DNA from: Sepiola atlantica
Taxonomy: Eukaryota > Mollusca > Cephalopoda > Sepiida > Sepiolidae
Direction: 5' to 3'
Length of the DNA: 64,000 bases
NCBI GenBank assembly: GCA_963556195.1
Contig: OY744537.1
Coordinates: 20,421,726-20,485,725 of the forward strand
Shown here: piece by piece, positions 55,183-64,000 of the stretch
How positions within the stretch are numbered: the stretch's first letter is position 1
Layout of the letters: each line of letters begins with the position of its first letter
Notes under the pieces: model-generated
What the model saw: only the letters and a program-made list of their open reading frames with translations
Databases searched by the model: none
What the model was told of the DNA's origin: nothing
Position numbers and translations under genes: made by a program

Positions 55183-55183
<1 letters not shown>
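54769..55183 (-). mobile_element. Promoter-containing TIR element (copy 2)
   Basis: The inverted ends are GTAAGTTATGAAAATATATT at 54769 and its complement ending at 55183, with matches extending about 40 bp. The element lies near a (TA)n tract at 54637-54663 and directly before one at 55186-55212. Read on the minus strand it contains CACGTG, a TATATATA box and CCAAT motifs, which looks like an RNA polymerase II promoter and not a Pol III one. A decayed third terminus is at about 27154-27200. Confidence 0.7.
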
Positions 55184-55216
<33 letters not shown>

Positions 55217-55429
55217 TCCCGAAACAGTTTTTCATGGTAAACAACTGATGATCCCTTAAATAATGTTAGAAGCAAACTAATATAATAACTGTAAAAGTTA
55301 AATTGACTTACATGAGTGATTTTCCACTGAACGACTTGGGACTAAAAGGTTGTTTTTTTTTAATATAGTTTTAATGGTTGAGAAACTTCCAAGACTATAT
55401 ATATATATGTGGTGGCTGTCTATTCGATT

Positions 55430-57035
55430 TCGTATATGACCACTTTTGGCGTATCGATGTGATATTAGTGTAAAAGTTCCCAGTGAGAGGCGCGAATATA
55501 GCTCTTCAGACCTGCTAGACTTTTACAGACCATATCACAGAGGTGGCAGGTGTTGTGATGATCTGAAGGGATGCCATAAAATGAAGCCACCTCTTGTTCG
55601 TGTTTAATTTTGCAAAACATGCACTCGTTGGTGATTCAAAATAAACCTGCACATGACATAGTTACCAAGTTGAAAGCTTGGCATCTTAGGTGTTCCATGT
55701 TTCCTCGATGTGCTGGAGGTGTCATGTCTCGTCTCTTCCTCGCTGTTCCTTTCTGTTGCTGGTGTTTCATCCTATTCTTTTCAAAAAGCTTGCTGCCCTC
55801 AAAAATCGCTTTTTCCCACCTTGCCCTATCTACAGCCACCTCCTCCCATACTCAAACATCAATTCCAAAGCACGTCAAATCGTCTTTGAGACAATCTTTG
55901 AATCGTTTACAAAATTTGTGCTATGGGCAAGTATTCCCAGTTAGTTCCCCATAAATCAGCTGCTTGGGAAGTCTGTCATCAGTAACACGAATAAGTTGAT
56001 CAGCCCAACGAAGTCTGCGTTTACTTATATGAGACTCGATGCTTGGAACAGCAGCTCGTTCCAACATATAGGTGTCAGGGGTAAAGCTATTCCAACGGAT
56101 ATTAGGCAAGTTCCTATGGCAATTCTGATTGAAACGCTCTAGCAAGTGAATATGAGCTCTGTAAGTGGTCCATGCATATAACAAGCATATAACAAAGTTG
56201 ATATAACACCGGCCTCATATACAGAGATCTTAATTTCCAGCCTGATATCATGTGGTGCCCACACCCGCTTCTCCAAATGACCAAAAAACACACCAGCCTG
56301 TTCAATACGTCCATTTATCTCAGCATCCAACGACCCGTTCCTGGAAATAACACTACCCAGATAGATAAAACGATCCACTACAGACAATCTGTGGCCTTCA
56401 ACAAATATATCTGGTTCCTGATACATGTTGCCAAGGGCTGGGGTAAACATAGCCTTTGTCTTGCCTAGGCTTATTGTGAGACCCATGCTTCTACACGCCC
56501 ATGCAAAGCGATCAATATCCTGCATATCATTATGTGAGTGAGCCATGAGATCCACATTATCTGCATAAATCTCGAACAACAGTGAAGAATGTCCTTGACA
56601 AAGTCTTAAAACCCTGTTAAATTATACAGCCGACCTGATGTGCGAAATCGAAGATATACACCGTTGTCACATTTATTGAAAGCCAATGAAAGAGTTACAG
56701 CAAAATAGATGGAAAACAAAGTAGGTGCAGGTATATCACCCTGTTAAACATCATTGTCAACTACAACGGGTTCAGAAAGACAACCATTGCAGTTGACACG
56801 TGCTTTCATGTTGTTGTGCAACTCACGAAGGAGTCTAACAAAGTTTGGAGGACATCCCAACTTACCCAATACCTTCCACAGTGCATCCCGATTAACTGTA
56901 TCGAACGCTTTCGTCAGATCAACATAGACCTGATATAGGTCAAGACGATGTTCAATTCACTTTTCCTGCATTTGGTGTGCCGTAAAGGTCATATCAGTGG
57001 TACTCCTATTTCTTCTAAGGCACACTGACTCTCAG
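55430..57035 (-). pseudogene. LINE-C: decayed RT with C-terminal C2H2-like segment
   Basis: The order on the minus strand: RT motif A VYVDLTKAFDTVNRDALWK, motif B region QGDIPAPTLFSIYFAV (preceded by a stop), motif C FEIYADNVDLMAHSH, SMGLTISLGKTKAMF, FIYLGSVISRNGSLDAEI, RRLRWADQLIRVTDDRLPKQ, and a final CHLCDMVCKSLAGLKSYIRA. 'LFADD' is replaced by YADN, so the second catalytic Asp is lost. At least three frameshifts are present. The C2H2-like end is characteristic of this LINE group ('LRWxGHV.R...P.Q...GEL'). Confidence 0.82.
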
Positions 57036-57084
57036 GAAGCATAAAAAGACAGATGTAGGCATTCAAGCCATTCAACAGGAGTCT

Positions 57085-57173
<89 letters not shown>

Positions 57174-57203
57174 GTAGTTTGCTTGAAGCATTGCTGGGTA
57201 TAG

Positions 57204-57522
57204 TAGTAGTATGTTTTTAAAAGGCTGTGGGCAATGCAAATTCCGGGTAAGATGTAAGTTGGAAGGAACAAAAATAATAAATCGAATACGAAATATGACT
57301 TCCTATTCATTTTTTCTTAAAATCTTACATAACAGCAAGAGTGTTGTTAGCTGTTTGTGTGAGGTCCGGATGATTATAAAATCATTTATTTATTTATAAA
57401 TGATTTTAAGAAAAAATAAATAGTAAGTCATATTTCGTATTCGATTTATTAATTTTGTTCCTTCCAACTTACATCTTACCAGGAATTTGCATTGCTCACA
57501 GCCTTTTAAAAACATACTACTA
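57204..57522. repeat. Near-perfect palindrome, ~120-bp arms
   Basis: 57204-57324 and 57402-57522 are inverted copies: TAGTAGTATGTTTTTAAAAG, GCTGTGGGCAATGCAAATTC, GGGTAAGATGTAAGTTGGAA, GGAACAAAAATAATAAATCG. I count about five mismatches. The spacer is about 77 bp. It is bounded by (TA)n(GA)n on the left and (TA)n on the right. The ORF inside is a chance frame. Confidence 0.92.
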
Positions 57523-57850
57523 ATATATATATATATATATATATAAAACTTCTTTTGTAAGATGGTAGGAAAAATCCCAGCACAGTGCTCAATTAATTGA
57601 GAAAATCAAAATTAAGAGCGTAAGATTTATTTATTTTTCGGTACAAAAAATCAGTACAACATCAGTACCATTGGTTTCAAGCTCAGAAGGTGTTAACCTC
57701 CCGGCTATCTTCAGCTTTGTTGTCACTTGGTCGAGAAAATGGAGAGTCTCGTATAAGCATCTTTCTCTAACTCAAAATTTAGATGATATTAATTAAACAC
57801 TTCAAAGCAAATAACGTACAGGTTATACGAGACCATTCATATATATATAT

Positions 57851-58228
57851 ACAGGTATTTAAATATTTAATATTTATTTATAAAAATATTATTGTATATA
57901 TATAGGTATTTAAATATTTTATATTTATTTATAAAAATATTATTGTATATATATATATATAGGTATTTAAATATTTTATATTTATTTATAAAAATATTAT
58001 TGTATATATATATATATAGGTATTTAAATATTTTATATTTATTTATAAAAATATTATTGTATATATATATATATAGGTATTTAAATATTTTATATTTATT
58101 TATAAAAATATTATTGTATATATATATATATAGGTATTTAAATATTTTATATTTATTTATAAAAATATTATTGTATATATATATATATATATATATTTAA
58201 ATATTTTATATTTATTTATAAAAATATT

Positions 58229-58236
<8 letters not shown>
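57851..58236. repeat. ~58-bp minisatellite x ~7, then long (TA)n
   Basis: The unit AGGTATTTAAATATTTTATA then TTTATTTATAAAAATATTAT TG ends in a variable (TA)n. The array runs directly into pure (TA)n of about 85 bp (58237-58322). Confidence 0.95.
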
Positions 58237-58325
<89 letters not shown>

Positions 58326-58335
58326 TTGAATATGA

Positions 58336-59720
58336 CAGACAACTTATGTCCGGATATCTTTGGTAGGATCCTTTCCATTAGTTGAATCAGGGTCTTTGTT
58401 TTGGTGGTAAATTGGCTGATGAATTTGCCATAATCGTTGGTTTCCTAAGTACTTTTGAGCCCACAAGGGTTTATCTTCAGGGGGCTCTGGTAAAGAACAT
58501 TGTATTAATTCTCCACATCCACATATCAAAAACCTACTAATAATAATCCATGCGCCCTGAACTTTCTTAACGAATGCTCCTTCAGATATAAAATAGGCAT
58601 TATTAAAAACTCATGAACTTGAGTCAAACTAATTTCCTCCTCCCCAACTATCTTCCAACATCAACTCAACAATGTCAAACAAACTCTAATAGACAATGGC
58701 TTCTCTAATTATATTATTGACCAACAAATTAGTTTTAAAATCCCCACGACAATATGAATAAATCCAATCCTCCACTTAACACATCTATAAAATTATTCTT
58801 CCGAAACCAGTTTCATCATAACTATAAAATTGATGAACAGGTATTAAAAAGTATTATTAAAAATTTTTTTTTTTTCAAATCATCATTTACTACAGTAAAT
58901 TAAAAACCGCTAACCTTATTATTATCAATAATTCTTCCTCCTCAGCTAGAGTTTTGGATAGGAGGAACCTCATATATAAATTCAAATGCCCATTGGGAGA
59001 CTGTGCCTTTTACAGTGAAAAAAATATGTACGGAGGCTTGACTACAACTTTGTTGAGGAGGTTAACAATGCATTTATCTCCTACCAGCGCTATAGCTCAG
59101 GACCTTACTAATCAGCATCCCTGCCCCCGCTCCCAATTTCGAAAACTCTTAGTACAAAACAAATAAAAGGTGAGACAGTTTCAAGAATATCAATCTTCAG
59201 TATCTATATCAGAACCAATAGACAAAATACCCAGTTTTTGACACAACCAATTTTTACAAAGACAAAGGATTTCAGAATCTATTATGATGTCATAATAGAC
59301 CCTCTCCATACCTCCTCTCTCTTTCCCACTCCCCTCTCCTTCTCCACAAAGCCCTACAATATTAGAACGTACAAATAATAAACAAAAACTCTATATATTA
59401 GAAGCTTTATACATCAAAAACAAAAAACAACCATTAACAGAATCAACTTTAATACTAACGATATCATTCTAAAATGTTTATAATGCTAACTTCAGTTCTG
59501 TATTAATAATATAATTCCCGATAAAACCACCTATTAATAGCAACACTATGGTCTTTAGCTGATTCCCGGATGGGCTCGAAAGCACTTGGGACACCAACGA
59601 TTATGGCAGATTCATCGGCCAATTCTCCACCAAAACAAAGACACTGGGTCGGCTAATGGTAAAGATCCTCACAAAGATATCCAGACATAAGTTGTCTGCC
59701 ATATTCAACGGTATTTGTCT
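58336..59720. repeat. Inverted arms flanking the Penelope-like remnant
   Basis: 58336-58480 (ACAACTTATGTCCGGATATC, CAGGGTCTTTGTTTTGGTGG, CCATAATCGTTGGTTTCC) is the inverse of 59565-59708 (CCAACGATTATGGCAGATTC, CCAAAACAAAGACACTGGG, GATATCCAGACATAAGTTGT). The arms are about 145 bp and roughly 80-85% alike by eye. Penelope-like elements often carry an inverted terminal fragment, so this may be the element's own structure. Confidence 0.75.
58610..59165 (+). pseudogene. Penelope-like element C-terminus with GIY-YIG-type domain
   Basis: Across frames: NNVKQTLIDNGFSNYIID, FFRNQFHHNYKIDEQVLKSI, and then the open frame RRNLIYKFKCPLGDCAFYS followed by MYGGLTTTLLRRLTMHLSP. The order (I-LFFRNQ, LIYY-KLK, NLIYKFKCP-GDC, YxGLTTTxLxRRLxxH) is that of the RT-to-endonuclease region of Penelope-like elements. 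The GIY-YIG motif survives only partly (IYKF...MYGGLT). Frameshifts and stops make it inactive. Confidence 0.72.
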
Positions 59721-59879
59721 TAAAGAGAAAATGCTACCGAAATATACAGTTAACTGGTAAATGTTTGTATCCATTTTGTAAAGAGAACAGAACATCTAAA
59801 ATTAGACGAGATTAACATATCACACAGGTTTTGTTACACAAAAGAATGCACTTTCTAAAAGATTAATTATGCCATTATA

Positions 59880-60022
59880 GTTTTTAGTCATATGCTTTTT
59901 ATACATTCATTAAATAAAACCTTGCGAAAAATCTAAGGACATTTTTAGAAAACAATACATCCTTGCGTTTTAGCATTCTTCTTCATCAGTGTAAACAAAG
60001 AAATATTATATAAGAACAGGTT

Positions 60023-60060
<38 letters not shown>
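59880..60060. repeat. Retroelement-terminus-like sequence
   Basis: TTTTTATACATTCATTAAAT AAAACC and GCATTCTTCTTCATCAGTG resemble the '...GAAGAAG...' termini seen at 34906 and 50102. A (TA)n tract follows at 60030-60059. Only a similarity of style is claimed. Confidence 0.3.
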
Positions 60061-60062
<2 letters not shown>

Positions 60063-60698
60063 GCGTTATAGTGAAATAAATTCCAGAAGGAAATCCGGGT
60101 ATGAGAGCTCGATGTAATACACAGAGCAAGAATAAAATAAAGTAACACGGAATCACATAATCACCGGTGCAATAATTTATTTCAACCTTCCGGCATTGTC
60201 AAGCATCCAAGTGAGGTGATTACATTTTTGAAAATGAGAAAAGAGAAATTCACACTCACCAATTCAATATACATATAGAGAGAGCGACAACATATCTAAT
60301 ACATATTTAGAGAGAGGGGAAATGAGTTATTTAAGGCGTAAATTGAGGAGGAGGAGATTGGAAACATATTTAATATATAATTTTAGTGAGAGCAGGTTGC
60401 ACGATTTATAATTGAAGGCAATATAGAGAGGGGGAAAAAGAATAAAATATATATAAGGAGAGGGGGAAATTTTAAGATTTACCAAGGACGGTATATAGGT
60501 GGCAGGAAGGTAGTCACGGTATCTCAAAAAAAGAGGTCAACCTGTCTAGGTACCCCACCAACCAACCGATCAACCCCAAGCAGCCTCTGAAAGCTGGAAA
60601 TCAGAGTTAACTGTCTGGCGACTGAGAAAACTGCTCGGGGTTGGGAGGATATAAGAAAGGAAAGATCTAAAAATAGACAACCAAGGTCAGAGACCATG

Positions 60699-60748
<50 letters not shown>

Positions 60749-61350
60749 ATCCATCCATTCCACACCAATCCAAAAATAAAACAATTTAATTCACCCTAAA
60801 AATTAATGTGCTTTCTGAAGAAAACAATCGCAAATTCATATCATTTTAAATAAATTATTTGATTATATGATAATAATAATAAACTTTAAGTTAATTGGTA
60901 ATATTATTAATAATAGCTTATTTGATTAATTAAAATAAATCATTAGATTATATGATAATAATAATACTAATAATAATCATAAGATTTAAGAAAATATTGA
61001 CAATATTATTACTAGTTATAATATAAAAAAATATATAAATATATATACTAGCTATAAAAATATATAAAAAATATAAAATATATAATCATTATATATCCTT
61101 ACATATATACACATACATACGCACATACATACACACACACATATATATATATACATACATACACATATACACCCACACATACACACACATAGATATACAC
61201 CCACACATACACATACATACACACCTATATGTAAACATATATAATAATGTAGATCCTAATAATTATACTAGTATATAGTCATGTTGCAATAAAGAGATAC
61301 ATAGATAAAGAATCATGATGGGGATTAAAGGATAAGAATAATCTAGCCAG
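60060..61350. other. Unassigned; simple repeats, no gene
   Basis: A GAGAG-rich stretch lies at 60270-60470, (TA)n at 60702-60746, (ATA/TAATAA) at 60860-61080, and CACATA/ACATAC mixtures at 61100-61240. Nothing coding was recognised. Confidence 0.5.
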
Positions 61351-61359
61351 ACCCAACTC

Positions 61360-61959
61360 AGTAACTCCACCGTTACTGATCTAAATGGATCTCGGATTGT
61401 GAGTTGTTGGTTATTTTAAATTTACATTTATGCCTGCATTTCGCCATTAGTTCATCTCTTCTATTCAGAATATTACTGTGTTCGTATTTCAGGATTCTTA
61501 TTTTTCCTCCAAACACAAATTGCATCTTTGCCTAAATCCATTTGGAATGTTAGAATAACATAAGATTGACCAAGAAATCACTGGTGTCCGGTTTTCATTT
61601 TTCAGTAGCCACCATTGTTTCGCTAACTCCGTTTTGTTCTTAAGTTCTGGGTTTACGAATGAGTGTTTGTGGTCATAGAAACACTGTTTCCAGTTTCCCG
61701 CGGAAATGTCTATGTAGACTTTCTTGTCGCTGCTGTTATCTTCCGGACATATCGTGGCCTTATAAACCATGCACTCTACTTTACAGTTGCTGTCTACTGG
61801 GCATTCATTCTTCACCTGACAATTACATTTATTTACTTTAGCCTTAGTGTTATTAGAATTATTTAATATGTTATGATTATGGGTACTAATTATCCTATCT
61901 ATGTTCTTGGTACAAGAGTAACTAATTTTAATAGTATATATATATACAGGGTGTCTCAA
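61360..61959 (-). pseudogene. Penelope-like GIY-YIG endonuclease remnant
   Basis: The 153-codon open frame contains KCNCQVKNECPVDSNC, the Cys-rich lead-in, then YKATICPED, KKVYIDISAGNWKQCFYDHK, HSFVNPELKNKTELAKQWW and RQRCNLCLEEK. The reading then shifts by one base in an A-run and continues as ILKYEHSNILNRRDELMAKC RHKCKFK to about 61370. The family has YIG(L/S)T-E--K-R--NHK: here the YIG glycine is Asp and the catalytic Arg position reads Gln/Cys, so it is probably inactive. The 5' end touches the MITE at 61947. Confidence 0.8.
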
Positions 61960-62179
61960 AAAAATGTACTCACTCTTAGAATGACGAGACGTTTGCGAAT
62001 CCCTTGGTGCGTGTTATCAGCTTTGTTTGAACAATAATGGTCATCAGTTTGAACATTTGCGAACATGATTCTTCAATTACATCTCTCATGTATTCGATGC
62101 TATTTCATTTCACTCTATGTTCATAAATAAAAGTTTTCTCGTCATTCTACGAGTGAGTACATTTTTTTGAGACACCCTG
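61947..62179. mobile_element. Mariner-type MITE, 233 bp
   Basis: The left end CAGGGTGTCTCAAAAAAATG is mirrored at the right end, with matching bases continuing through GTACTCAC. TA flanks both sides, embedded in (TA)n. There is no ORF. The TIR shares CAGGGTGT-TC-AAAA with the autonomous mariner at 22828 but diverges after that, so it belongs to a related family. It sits immediately upstream of the GIY-YIG ORF (minus strand) ending at 61498. Confidence 0.88.
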
Positions 62180-62199
62180 TATATATATATATATATATA

Positions 62200-63165
62200 T
62201 GTTTTTTTCTAATTTGATGTAACAAGTTGGATAACGGTTGAATTTAATCAACAGGACAAAATGATACGAAGTATGTACGTGGGTGTATGAATACATATGA
62301 CTGTATTTCATTAAATAAAACACATTTTCTGTGTATTTGATTTGTAGATCATTCTTTCCAAAATCCTAATTCATTTAATCTAAACGCTAAGGTTAACAAA
62401 CATTTTCCAGTTGTTGTGATCAAAAACTTTATTTTCCTTGTTTTTCCAATTGTTGACGAACTTAAAGCAATTGCAAACATACATATAATCTGATCAAACA
62501 CACGAAGCACGAAGAAAAAAATAATTTTTTTTTTTTAAATATTGAACAGAAAAAAGAAATTGGAATTTAAAGGAGATAGCCTCACATAATTCTGTTCAAC
62601 TCAAATAAGTAATAATCATGGAGTCGGAATGTATAATGGTCCGGTTGTAAACATTTGTGTTAAAGCCTAAATTATAACTAATTTTAGTAAGAAAAGACTG
62701 TTTTAACTTTCAATCTAGTAATACATTAGGATGTGCTAAGAATATTAGCTTTATTTATTAGAAGCGGTCAAAGTTGGTCGCATGTTACTATTCGCATGTA
62801 AATTACCAATGTGCTGACTTTGTTCTGAGAGATGACATGCGAGTCTCCAGGCAGTGGCATACAGAGAGGAGAAGGCAACTTCTTGATTGCATGTTTCAAA
62901 GACTTAAGTATAAATCCTTGTACTGAGAAATATTATGAGAAAGGGAGATATTTTAAATATGATTGGATGTCCCTCCACCACCCCAGCCCATTTGTGGTAA
63001 TGAATTTAATATTAAAAATATTAGTACATAAAATGATTTACGTAAGTTTGGAAAGAAGGATGAAGAGATCAAATAAACACAATGGCATTCTTATTTAATG
63101 AAATCCTAGCAGGGCATATGAAAAGTCCACGTTTAATTCAAGAAAATGTTTTTATTTTTACTACT
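62200..63165. other. AT-rich, nothing recognised
   Basis: The ORF 62832-63098 has no motif. No inverted ends or repeat matches were seen. Confidence 0.45.
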
Positions 63166-63167
63166 TT

Positions 63168-63455
63168 TAATCTAACATATAAACTTGTCAGATTTTCAAA
63201 GTTAAGACTCAAAACACCTTTAAACTGACAAATCAAACTTTGCCTTTAACTAGCCAATTTTCATTTATTATTGTTGTACCATGTTATTGGAAATATAATA
63301 ACATATTTCGTTATAATTTATTAAAATAAGTCCAGCTGAGATGATAACTCATATTTTAAGTTAAAGAATACAATAGGAGTTGTCTACCTTATGTGCAAAC
63401 AAACACAAACAAAAACTAAAATCACTTCATTGCATGCCGACCAACTAACAGCTTG
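63168..63455 (+). mobile_element. Non-autonomous Helitron-like element (family 1)
   Basis: It starts TCTAACATATAAACTTGTC, passes TTAAACTGACAAATCAAA and GATAACTCATATTTTAAG and ends ATTGCATGCCGACCAACTAA CAGCTTGTT. The 3' hairpin is decayed. Confidence 0.5.
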
Positions 63456-63496
63456 TTAAATATATAACAAAATAATACTTTCCCACTCTTGTATAT

Positions 63497-63498
63497 AC

Positions 63499-63535
<37 letters not shown>

Positions 63536-63820
63536 TGGTTCACCCCAAACAAGGCAGGACGCCACTGTAAACGTAAAAGGGGGGGAAGGATTGGTGGTTC
63601 AGCTTAAATTGGGATCTGAGCAGCCAGATGTCTGTTTACATTAGTTTTAAATTTCTGCATGTCAGTACTGTCGGGGAAACAGGGGGCAGGGAGGGAGTTC
63701 CAGAGGCCAGCAGCACGAGGAAAGAAGCTATTTGAGTAGAATGCTCTCCGGCATCTGGGGACCTCCACAGTGAATGAATGAGATTTAGTAGAATGTCGAG
63801 TTAGTCTAGTGAATTTGAAA
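63497..63820 (-). mobile_element. Poly(A) LINE family, 5'-truncated 3' end (copy 5)
   Basis: The same 3' end in minus orientation. The A-tail is seen as a T-run of about 33 at 63500-63532. The CDS part covers only the last 60 or so codons. The long pure tail suggests a younger insertion than copies 2 and 3. Confidence 0.85.
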
Positions 63821-64000
63821 CAATAACTACGTTAAATTATTCATTGTATATAACTAATTGAACACAAGTTACTATTTTACTCATAGTTTGAGGAGATTCA
63901 TACGTTTCCAACAATAATATTAATGCGTCAATGATCACAATATATCTGATGCGATTTGAACTTAGCATAACCAATTTCATCAGCCACAATGGTATCCATT

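Noticed and set aside
57892..58378. Long Tyr/Ile-rich ORFs over (TA)n and minisatellite
   Set aside because: They are translations of simple repeats.
62832..63098. 88-codon ORF as a gene
   Set aside because: No recognisable motif, AT-rich codons, and it lies between Helitron-like and unassigned sequence.

Overview
This window is repeat-dominated, AT-rich animal DNA. It has long introns, abundant (TA)n microsatellites, several minisatellites and many decayed transposable elements. There are no bacterial-type operons. The best lineage clue is at 18390: (ATC)n followed by a 'GTTTTACGTCTGTTTTATATGCTG...TTGGACGG'-like stretch, a diverged copy of a dispersed repeat I associate with octopus and squid genomes. 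A cephalopod, or at least a mollusc, is therefore my best inference, not a proven identity.

One host gene is supported. Four exons on the minus strand (21354-21465, 13173-13223, 12061-12099, 8607-8787) join in frame with consensus splice sites. They encode part of a CHERP orthologue: the end of the CID (RNA polymerase II CTD-interacting) domain and the following glutamine-rich helix. Its introns hold a 3 x 220-bp array, a 52-bp array, a 40-bp array, Helitron-like and LINE debris, and a duplicated pseudo-exon with an in-frame stop. Exons further 5' or 3' were not recognised; an intact mariner lies just 5' of the first visible exon.

Mobile elements by region: 0.2-1.1 kb, inverted LINE arms and LINE C-terminus; 2.1-5.7 kb, U2-snRNA-headed short elements, a U2-related tandem array and an internal duplication; 7.5-16.6 kb, CHERP exons with Helitron-like, foldback and LINE fragments; 22.8-24.2 kb, an apparently complete DD41D mariner with 28-bp identical TIRs and an uninterrupted 352-aa transposase; 25.1-26.6 kb, an 84-bp array; 30.0-30.8 kb, two U2-related elements, one inserted in a LINE tail with a 15-bp target duplication; 32.0-35.5 kb, a decayed endonuclease/RT LINE next to a long-TIR element; 37-43 kb, mariner MITE, mariner relics and a tRNA-Asn pseudogene; 45-49 kb, U2 SINE and poly(A) LINE 3' ends; 52.3 kb, the best U2-headed SINE; 55.4-57.5 kb, a decayed LINE RT and a 120-bp-armed palindrome; 58-62 kb, two Penelope-like GIY-YIG remnants and a MITE.

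The most notable system is the dispersed short-element family whose 5' end is the first ~40 nt of U2 snRNA, including the GTAGTA branch-point-recognition sequence. Several copies are flanked by target-site duplications, and a relative has apparently expanded into a tandem array. All repeat assignments come from reading the sequence; no database search was run.
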